Position numbers and translations under genes: made by a program
Notes under the pieces: model-generated
Seen by the model: the letters and a program-made list of their open reading frames with translations, nothing else
What the model was told of the DNA's origin: nothing
Database searches by the model: none
Source of the DNA: Streptomyces sp. DG1A-41
Lineage (GTDB): Bacteria > Actinomycetota > Actinomycetes > Streptomycetales > Streptomycetaceae
Assembly (NCBI RefSeq): GCF_037055355.1
Contig: NZ_CP146350.1
Location: forward strand, 3,433,001-3,497,000
Reading direction: 5' to 3'
DNA: 64,000 nt
Shown: positions 54,882 through 62,700 of the stretch, in pieces
Position numbering within the stretch: the first letter of the stretch is position 1
How the letters are laid out: every line of letters starts with the position of its first letter

Positions 54882-55988
54882 TTACTTCTCCTGCTGCTTG
54901 CGCCAGCGAATTCCGGCTTCGAGGAATCCGTCGATCTCGCCGTTGAAAACGGCCTCGGGGTTGCCGACCTCGAAGTCGGTGCGCAGGTCCTTGACCATCT
55001 GGTACGGGTGCAGCACGTACGAACGCATCTGGTTGCCCCAGGAGTTGCCGCCGTCGCCCTTGAGGGCGTCCATCTTGGCCTGCTCCTCCTGGCGGCGCCG
55101 CTCCAGGAGCTTGGCCTGGAGCACGTTCATGGCCGTCGCCCGGTTCTGGATCTGGGAGCGCTCGTTCTGGCAGGAGACGACGATGCCGGTGGGGATGTGG
55201 GTGATGCGCACCGCGGAGTCGGTGGTGTTCACGCCCTGGCCACCGGGGCCCGAGGACCGGTAGACGTCGACCCGCAGCTCGCTCTCGTCGATGTCGACGT
55301 GGTCGGACCGCTCGACCACGGGCAGGATCTCCACGCCCGCGAAGGAGGTCTGGCGCCGGCCCTGGTTGTCGAAGGGCGAGATGCGCACCAGCCGGTGCGT
55401 GCCCTGCTCGACGGAGAGCGTGCCGTACGCGTAGGGCGCCTGGACGGCGAAGGTGGTCGACTTGATGCCGGCCTCCTCCGCGTACGACGTCTCGTAGATC
55501 TCGGTCTTGAAGCCGCGCTGCTCGGCCCATCGCAGGTACATGCGCTGGAGCTTCTCGGCGAAGTCGGCGGCGTCGACGCCGCCGGCCTCGGCGCGGATGT
55601 TCACCAGGGCCTCACGGGCGTCGTACTCGCCGGAGAGGAGGGTGCGGACCTCCATCTCGTCCAGCGCCTTCTTCACGGCCGTGAGCTCGGACTCGGCCTC
55701 GGCACGGGTGTCCGGGTCGTCCTCCTCCTCGGCCATCTCGAAGAGAACGGCGAGGTCGTCGATACGACCGCGCAGGGCCTCGGCCTTGCGCACCTCGGCC
55801 TGGAGGTGGGACAGCTTGCTGGTGATCTTCTGCGCCTCTTCGGGGTTGTCCCACAGGGACGGCGCGGCCGCCTGCTCCTCGAGCACGGCGATGTCTGCCC
55901 TCAGCCTGTCGAGGTCCAGAACGGCCTCGATCGACTCCATGGTCGAGGAGAGGGACTTGAGCTCTTCGGATACATCGACGACTGCCAC
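54882..55988 (-). CDS. prfB: Peptide chain release factor 2
   Basis: A 368-residue release factor for UGA and UAA codons. [13 protein letters not shown] contains the SPF anticodon-like motif and [15 protein letters not shown] the GGQ motif that triggers hydrolysis. The GTG at 55988 ([11 protein letters not shown]) gives the genus length; the GGAGG just upstream is unusually close to it. The frame is continuous, so the programmed frameshift of many bacterial prfB genes is absent. Confidence 0.93.
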   Translation of the reverse strand: MAVVDVSEELKSLSSTMESIEAVLDLDRLRADIAVLEEQAAAPSLWDNPEEAQKITSKLSHLQAEVRKAEALRGRIDDLAVLFEMAEEEDDPDTRAEAESELTAVKKALDEMEVRTLLSGEYDAREALVNIRAEAGGVDAADFAEKLQRMYLRWAEQRGFKTEIYETSYAEEAGIKSTTFAVQAPYAYGTLSVEQGTHRLVRISPFDNQGRRQTSFAGVEILPVVERSDHVDIDESELRVDVYRSSGPGGQGVNTTDSAVRITHIPTGIVVSCQNERSQIQNRATAMNVLQAKLLERRRQEEQAKMDALKGDGGNSWGNQMRSYVLHPYQMVKDLRTDFEVGNPEAVFNGEIDGFLEAGIRWRKQQEK

Positions 55989-56097
55989 GCCTCCAGCGTA
56001 ACGGCTCCGTCCACCGGCCAGCGCCGGGCCGCCGGAGCCGACGGGCCAGGGCGACGAGGGACGCCGAACCTTTCCGTGCCCTGCCACGCCCGGCGTC

Positions 56098-56381
56098 ACT
56101 CACCCACCGCCGTCGGCCGGGCCCCGCCCCGGACCGCTGCCGCCGCCCTTCGCCCGTCCCCCGGGACAGGCCAGGAGACCGCGAGCCGAATTCGCCGCGC
56201 CTCGCCGACAGCCAGACCCCTGCTCCGGCCGTCGGCGCCGCCACGCTTCTCCCGTCCCCCGGGACAGACCACCGCGAGCCGCATTCGCCGCGCCCCGGCA
56301 CCCCGCGCCCTTCACCCCTCGCCGACGGCCAGGCCCCGGCACAAGGCTCAGGGCTCAGGGCTCAGGGCTCAGGGCTCAGGG
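56098..56381. repeat. Repeat-rich intergenic region between prfB and pkaB
   Basis: The 387-bp gap (55,989-56,375) holds no credible gene. A unit beginning CCCGTCCCCCGGGACAG and running through GCGAGCCG to CGCCGACAGCCAG occurs twice (near 56,155 and 56,250) with small changes. At 56,345-56,381 a GGGCTCA heptamer is repeated in tandem about five times, and the last copy supplies the pkaB stop codon. Confidence 0.75.
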
Positions 56382-57623
56382 GGACTGTGGGGCCGAGTTC
56401 TTCGTGTCCTGGGGAGGGGTGTTCGCGTCGTCGCTCGATGTGGACAGCCAGGCCCCGACGCCGACGGCCGCCGCCAGGGCGACCGCGGCCGCGCCCAGGG
56501 CCACGCGGCGGCGCCGGGCGATGGCGCGGTTGCGGGCGGAGCCCGGCCGGGGCGTGCCCGACGCGCGCGGGGCCCTGGCTGTGCCGTGGGCGCCCCCGGC
56601 CAACTCGTCGGGTGCCGGTACGCGCATCGAGGTGTGGGTGTCCCGGTTGGAGTCGGCCGGTTTCGCGCCCGGCACCAGGGGGACCGCGCCCCGCCGCCGG
56701 ACCCGCTCCCCGGCCGGTGCCGGTCCGGCGGGCTGCTCCTCCCGGTCCGTCTCCTCGGCGGACTCCGTGTCCGGCTCGTCCACCTCCAGCGGCGGCATGC
56801 CCGCCAGCATCGGCAGCAGCTCCCGCAGCCGGGCGCCGAGCTCCGAGGCCCGCAGCCGCGAGGCCGGCGCCTTGGCCAGGCACTGCACGAGCAGCTGCCA
56901 CAGCTCGTCCGGGATGCCGGGCAGCGGGACGACCGTCTCCGTGACGTGCCGGCGCAGGACCGCGCCCGGGTGGCCGCCGCCGAACGGGGTGAAGCCCGCG
57001 AGCAGCTCGTAGAGGACCGTGGCGAGCGCGTAGATGTCGACGGAGGCGCGGGGCGGCAGGCCCTCGACGATCTCCGGGGCGAGGTAGTCCGGCGTGCCGA
57101 TGATCTTCGTGGCCTTGGTGCGGCGCGGGGTGTCGATGAGTTTGGCCACACCGAAGTCGGTCAGCAGCGCGCGGTGGGAGCCGCCCGGTCCCAGGGGGCC
57201 CTGCATGTCCAGGAGCACGTTTTCCGGCTTCACGTCCCGGTGCACGACGCCCGCGGCGTGCGCGGCCGCCAGCCCGTCGGCGATGTCGGCCGAGATCGCG
57301 ACGGCGGCCTCGGGCGCGAGGCGCCGGTCCCGCTCCAGCCGGGTCCGCAGGTCGGTGCCCCGGACGAGGTCCATGACCAGCGCCAGGTCGTTGCCGTCCA
57401 CGACCAGGTCGCGCACCGACACCACGTGCGGGTGCTCCAGGCCGAGCAGCGCCGTCCGCTCTTGTACGAACCGCCCGACGAGTTCCTGGTCGGACGCGAG
57501 GTCCTCGCGCAGCAGCTTGATGGCGACGGGGCCCTCGGGGCCCTCACCCAGCCACACCGTGCCGGCGCTGCCCCGCCCCAGGATCTGGTGGGCGGTGTAC
57601 CGGCTGCCGATCTTCCGTGCCAA
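56376..57623 (-). CDS. pkaB: Membrane-anchored Ser/Thr protein kinase PkaB
   Basis: A 415-residue Hanks-type kinase. Glycine loop LGRGSAGTVW, Lys36 (VAIKLL), HRDVKPENV (Asp130), DFG at 156-158 and GTPDYLAPE activation segment are intact. A disordered linker leads to a single C-terminal membrane helix (RVALGAAAVALAAAVGVGAW) and a short outer tail without PASTA repeats. The start is TTG at 57623. It lies 122 bp downstream of pkaA, same strand, as in S. coelicolor. Substrates are not known from the sequence. Confidence 0.92.
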   Translation of the reverse strand: MARKIGSRYTAHQILGRGSAGTVWLGEGPEGPVAIKLLREDLASDQELVGRFVQERTALLGLEHPHVVSVRDLVVDGNDLALVMDLVRGTDLRTRLERDRRLAPEAAVAISADIADGLAAAHAAGVVHRDVKPENVLLDMQGPLGPGGSHRALLTDFGVAKLIDTPRRTKATKIIGTPDYLAPEIVEGLPPRASVDIYALATVLYELLAGFTPFGGGHPGAVLRRHVTETVVPLPGIPDELWQLLVQCLAKAPASRLRASELGARLRELLPMLAGMPPLEVDEPDTESAEETDREEQPAGPAPAGERVRRRGAVPLVPGAKPADSNRDTHTSMRVPAPDELAGGAHGTARAPRASGTPRPGSARNRAIARRRRVALGAAAVALAAAVGVGAWLSTSSDDANTPPQDTKNSAPQSP

Positions 57624-57745
57624 GGCTGCTCCTACCGACGCGTGTTGTCGTTAAAACTACGCGTCCGGGGAGCCAACCTTCACTGCGGAGGCAGAAATCA
57701 CCCGCCAGGTGTCGACAAATCACCAACCCCGCAGGGCGGTTCCGG

Positions 57746-59428
57746 TCAGTTCGTGCCGGAACCGCTCCCGCCCAGCTTCTCGAACCAGCCGGTCACGGTG
57801 TTGAACCAGTCGGTGAGCTGGCTCCAGTAGCCCTTGCCCGTGCCGATCCACTCCTGGAGCGGGCTCAGTTCCCAGATCAGCCAGCCGGCGACGAACAGGA
57901 TGACGATCGAGAAGAGACACCCCTTCAGGCAGCCGAGCCCGGGGATCCGCATCCGGTTCGCGCTGCGCTGCCGGGGCTCGCGCGGGGGCCGCTGCGGCTG
58001 CTGGGGCTGGGGCGGCGGCGCGGGCGGGGCGTAGCGCTGCGGCGGCTGGGGCCGCTGCGGCTGCGGGGCGTACTGCTGGGGCTGCTGCTGCGGATGGCCG
58101 TAGCCGGGCCCGGGCGGGGGTGCCTGACGCCGCGGGGGCTGCTGCGGCCGGGCGACCTGCCGCTGGGGGCGGCGGCGCAGCGGGTCCTGGTTGGGGTCGA
58201 GGTACTGGACCTGCGTCTGTTCGTTGCGGTCGCGGGCCGCCCGCAGCTGGTTCTGCCAGGGGTGCGGGTCCTCGGGTCCGCCCTGCTGGCCCTGCTGCCC
58301 GGGGTGGCCGGGCGAGCCCGGCGGGACCGGCGGCATCACGGCCGTCGGGTCGGCCGCGCCCCGGCCCGGCAGGACGGCGGTGGGGTCGGCGGCGCCGGCC
58401 GGGCCGCCGGTGTGCGGCATGACGCTGGTCGCGGCGTTCGGGTCGTACGCACCCGCGCCCTGCGGGAGGACCTGGGTGGGGTCGGCCGCGCCGGGCGTGT
58501 CCGGCACGGGCGCGGGCGCCGGGTCGGGCACCAGGAGCACGCCGACGCCCTCGGCGGCGGCGATCTGCGCGGAGTTCGCGTGCACACCGATGCCCTCGGC
58601 GACGACGCGCAGGCCACGGGCGAGGTTCTCGGCGCTGGGCCGCTCGTCCGGGTTCTTGCGCAGACAGCGCTCGATGACCGTCCACAGCGGATCGGGGACC
58701 GTGGAGGGGCGGCGCGGCTCGGCGCTCAGGTGCTGGTGCAGCACCTCCAGGGCGGAGCCGCCGGAGAACGGCGGGCGGCCGGTGACCAGCTCGTACAGCA
58801 GGATGCCGGCGCCGTAGATGTCGACGGCGGAGGTCTGCGGGCGGCCCTCGGCGGACTCGGGCGCGACGTACGCGGGCGTGCCGACGAACTCCTGGGTGCG
58901 GGTCAGGCCCGGGGAGTCGGCCAGGCGGGCGATGCCGAAGTCGGTCAGCAGCGGGTGCATCTGCCCGTCGCGCTGCTGGAGCAGGACGTTCGCCGGCTTG
59001 AGGTCGCGGTGGACGACGCCGTCGGCGTGGCTGGCGGCGAGCGCGTCGGCGACCTGGGCGGTGAGCAGGGCCGCGGCCACGGGCGTGAAGGGCCCGTTCT
59101 CGCGCAGGTAGCGGTGCAGGTCGGGGCCCTCGACGAGGTCCATGACCAGCGCCAGCAGATCGCCCTCGACCACCAGGTCACGGACCCGGACGATGTTCGG
59201 GTGGGTGAGCCGGAGCAGGACGGAGCGCTCCCGGAGGAACCGCATCACGACGTCCGCGTCGCTGGCCAGCTCCTCCTTGAGGACCTTGATCGCGACGGTC
59301 TCGCCGGGCTGTCCCGGCACGGCCGCCTCGGCGCCCGCGGTCTCGCGCTGGCGGGCTCGCCAGACGGTGCCCGTGGCGCCGCGTCCGAGCGGCTCCTCGA
59401 GCAGGTACTTGCTGCCTACCGGCCGCAC
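57746..59428 (-). CDS. pkaA: Membrane-anchored Ser/Thr protein kinase PkaA
   Basis: A 560-residue Hanks-type kinase: glycine loop LGRGATGTVW, Lys48, HRDLKPANV (Asp142), DFG at 163-165, GTPAYVAPE. The juxtamembrane part has three AADPTxV(L/M)P motifs (Thr 318, 350, 362), candidate phosphorylation sites. It is followed by a long Pro/Gln-rich stretch and a membrane helix (FSIVILFVAGWLIW) with a short outer tail. GTG start at 59428. The divergent gene at 59791 encodes an FHA protein, a class that reads phospho-Thr. Confidence 0.92.
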   Translation of the reverse strand: MRPVGSKYLLEEPLGRGATGTVWRARQRETAGAEAAVPGQPGETVAIKVLKEELASDADVVMRFLRERSVLLRLTHPNIVRVRDLVVEGDLLALVMDLVEGPDLHRYLRENGPFTPVAAALLTAQVADALAASHADGVVHRDLKPANVLLQQRDGQMHPLLTDFGIARLADSPGLTRTQEFVGTPAYVAPESAEGRPQTSAVDIYGAGILLYELVTGRPPFSGGSALEVLHQHLSAEPRRPSTVPDPLWTVIERCLRKNPDERPSAENLARGLRVVAEGIGVHANSAQIAAAEGVGVLLVPDPAPAPVPDTPGAADPTQVLPQGAGAYDPNAATSVMPHTGGPAGAADPTAVLPGRGAADPTAVMPPVPPGSPGHPGQQGQQGGPEDPHPWQNQLRAARDRNEQTQVQYLDPNQDPLRRRPQRQVARPQQPPRRQAPPPGPGYGHPQQQPQQYAPQPQRPQPPQRYAPPAPPPQPQQPQRPPREPRQRSANRMRIPGLGCLKGCLFSIVILFVAGWLIWELSPLQEWIGTGKGYWSQLTDWFNTVTGWFEKLGGSGSGTN

Positions 59429-59790
59429 GTCATGCGCTCCCTGGTGCTTGCCTTGCCTGCTGGCCTGTCCGACCCACTGTAGTGCCGTGCCGCCGGGGAC
59501 CGGGGTGTCGTCATTCTGTGGGTCTTACGTATCCGTTCTCACACACGTTCGAAGGAAAGACGCTTTCCTCGGTCTCGGGGTTGCCGAGAACGAGCGTGAC
59601 CGATCTCAAGTGATCGCGAGCGGGTCATCTCTCAGGCACTTTTGCGGGCAGAGCCGACCAATCAAGATCACTTGTTCCGGAGCGAGGGGCGCGCTGTCAG
59701 TGGCAGGTGCGAGGATGCGTGCAGTACTGGCCGACGTGCTGGGGCGGAGTGGGGGACTCCGCGCCCGGGCAGAAGGGACCGCTGACGGCG
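59429..59790. other. Divergent control region between pkaA and the FHA-ATPase gene
   Basis: A 362-bp gap that must carry promoters for both directions. CAAGTGATC (59,607-59,615) and GATCACTTG (59,666-59,674) form a perfect 9-bp inverted repeat 50 bp apart. No open frame is convincing. I cannot assign -10/-35 boxes with confidence. Confidence 0.45.
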
Positions 59791-62700
59791 ATGCAGATCC
59801 GGCTGACCGTCGTAGACCCGCTGGGCCTGGCGGCTCCGGCTCGGGACCGCGCCGCGCGCTGCGACGTGCTGGTCACTGCGCCCGCCGGGACGGCGCTCGC
59901 GGTGGTGGCCTCGGGGCTCGCCCAGGTGGTCCTCGGCGGTGACGGCTCGGGCTCCCCGGTGCTGTACGCCGGGGAGCAGCGGCTCGACGCCCAGCGCTGC
60001 ACGCTCGGCGAGCCCCCGCTGACCGACGGTGCCGTGCTGTCCGTGGGCGCGCCGGGCGAGCCGGAGCCGCATCCCGAGCTGGACGACGCCCCGGCCCAGC
60101 TCCAGGTGGTCGCCGGGCCCGACGCCGGCGGTGTCCACCTGCTGCACGGCGGCGAGATCCGCATCGGCCGCTCCGCCGACGCCGATGTGCCGCTCGACGA
60201 CCCGGACGTCTCCCGGCTGCACTGCGCGGTGACGGTGTGCCCCGACGGCCGCGTCTCGGTCGCCGACCTCGACTCCACGAACGGCACGACGCTGGACGGC
60301 GCGCGCGTGGGCGACCGGGCGGTCCGTTTCGCGCCGGGGGCGCTGCTCCGGATCGGCGAATCGGCTCTGCGGCTGGCTCCCGCCGGGGGGCCCGGGGCCC
60401 GGGTGGACACGACGCCGGACGGGGAGGGGCACGTGCGCGTGCCGGGGCCCGCCGGCGGCTCGGGCGCGGATATGCGCGCGTCGGGGACGGTCACTGGGGC
60501 TCTCGGTGGTGCCGGGGCTGGGGGGGCTGCCGGTGCTGTGGGCTCTGCCGGTACCGCGGCTTCTGCCGGTACTGCCGGAGCTGTGGGTTTTTCCCGGCCC
60601 GCTGGTGCTTCCGATCCTGGGGGGCCTGCCAGTCCTGCGGGACCGGCCGAGTCTGCCGGACCTGCCGAGTCTGCCGGACCTGCCGGGCCTGCCGGTGCTT
60701 CGGGGTCTGGCGGGCGTGCCGGTGCTTCCGACCCTGCCGGGTCCTTCGGGCGTACCGGTGCCTCCGGGCCTGGCGATGCTTCCGGGCGTACCGGTGATTC
60801 CGGGCCTGGCGGTACTTCCGGGCGTACCGGTGATTCCGGGCCTGCCGGGTGGATTGGGCCTGCCGGTGCCGGTCCAGCCGGGTCTGCCGGGCGTGCCGGT
60901 GATTCCGGCCCTGCGGGACCTGCCGGGTCTGCCGGTTCCTCCGGTCCTACCGGAGCTTCCGGGGCCTCCGGTCCTCCCGGGTCTCTCGGGCGTGCCGGTG
61001 CCTCCGGCCCTGCGGGTCCCGCCGGTGCTTCCGGCCCTGCCGACTCTGCCGACTCCGCCGGGCCAACTCATCACGCTTACGGCTCGGCGGCCTGGGATGC
61101 GCCGGGCACCGCGGGGCGCGGCTCCGGCGACTCGGCGGTGGTGCCGGGGCAGGGCGGAGCGCCGCGGGTCGAGAGCAGGGGTGCCAGAGCGGCCACGGAG
61201 GCTTCGCGGCCGGCCGCTGGGGGTGGGCCGGGGGCCACGCAGAGCAGAAATCGGGATGCCGCCGGGGATGAGCCAGGAGCCACACGGGGCGGACATCGGG
61301 ATGCCGCCGGGGGTGGGCCGGGGGCCGCGCAGGGCGAAAGCCGGGATGCTGTCGGTGAACACGGGCCGGGCCACGCCCGGGGCCAGGGGGACCCGGGGCC
61401 CGTCGGCCCCGGCGGACACGCGGCGCGCTCGGCCTCCCGGGAAGGTGCCCGTACGGCTTCGCCGGAGGGCGCGGTCCGGGCTCCCCGGCAGCGCGGAGCC
61501 GCCGAGGGCTCGTCGGCGGTGGCCTCCCCCGACGGCGTCACCAGCACTCACCGGCAGCGCGGTACCGGGATCGGCACCGGGGACACGCACGCGGGGCGCT
61601 CCGGGGCCGGGGCGTTCGGTGACAGGGGTGCGGGGGTTTCCGGCCACGGCGCGGGAGCGGCGGACGGCGTAGGCCCTCAGGCCGGGACCGGAGGCCAGGC
61701 GGCCCCCCGTCCGACGGCTCCCGCCGGGGGCGGCCGTCCCGGCGACGACGACGGCCTGGCCCCGGCGAGCTCCGCAGACGAGCGGTCCGGCCGTGGGCGC
61801 AAGGGCACCCCCCTCCGCGGCACCGACGTTCCGCCGGGGACGCGCAGGCGCGGCGGGCTCGGGGCGTGGGCGCGGCGGTTGACCGGAGGGCGTGGCGAGC
61901 AGGGGGCGGCCGCGCGCGGGACGCACGAAGACGAGCCGGCCGAAGTCGCGGCGGAGCGCACGGCCGTCGGTCCGGCGGTGCCGGAAACGTGGCCGGATCC
62001 TGCCACGCTGCTGCTGACGGCGCTGGGGCCGGGGCCCCGGCTGTGGGAGCGCGGCCCGGGCCACCCGGAGGCCCTCGCGGTGCGCCTCGGCACCGCCGAC
62101 CGGGCGGCGCCGGACGGCTCGGGCCTGCTGCCCGCGGTGCCGGTGACCTCCGGGCTGCGCGAGGTCGGCGCACTGGGACTGGCCGGGCCGCGGGCGCGGC
62201 TCGCCGGGCTGGCCCGTGCCGTGCTGGCGCAGCTCACCGCGCTGCACTCCCCCGACACCCTGGAAATAGTCCTGATCGCGGCGGACCGCTCCCGCCCGCT
62301 GGAGGAGCGCACCGCCGAGTGGGGCTGGCTGGGCTGGCTGCCGCATGTCCGCCCGGGGCACGGGCAGGACTGCCGCCTGCTGCTCGCCTACGACCGGGAA
62401 CAGGCCGCCGCCCGCACGGACGAGTTGCTCCGTCGCCTGGAGGACCAGCTGGCGGACGCGGGAGGAAACACCGCAGGGGCCGCCGGGCTGCTGGACAACG
62501 TGCGGTTCTCCAGAGCCCAGGTGACCGACGGCCCGAGCGGCAGCGCGCCACGCCCCGACGCCGACAACCCCGTGCCCGGCACCGCCGCTCCCGTGACCCG
62601 CCGCCCCTCCTGGGCCCGGGACGACACCCCCGCCCCCGCCCCGGCCACCGGCTTCCCCGGCCCCTACACCGTCCTCGTCGTGGACGGCGACCCCGGCGGG

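Noticed and set aside
54882..55988. Possible programmed frameshift in prfB
   Set aside because: The frame is continuous from GTG to stop, with no internal in-frame TGA near the start.
54822..57830. A 1,002-codon plus-strand frame
   Set aside because: It is antisense to prfB and pkaB and has no recognisable domain.
60506..61672. A Leu/Pro-repeat plus-strand frame within the FHA gene
   Set aside because: It is the out-of-frame reading of the Gly-X-Y repeats and has no start signal.
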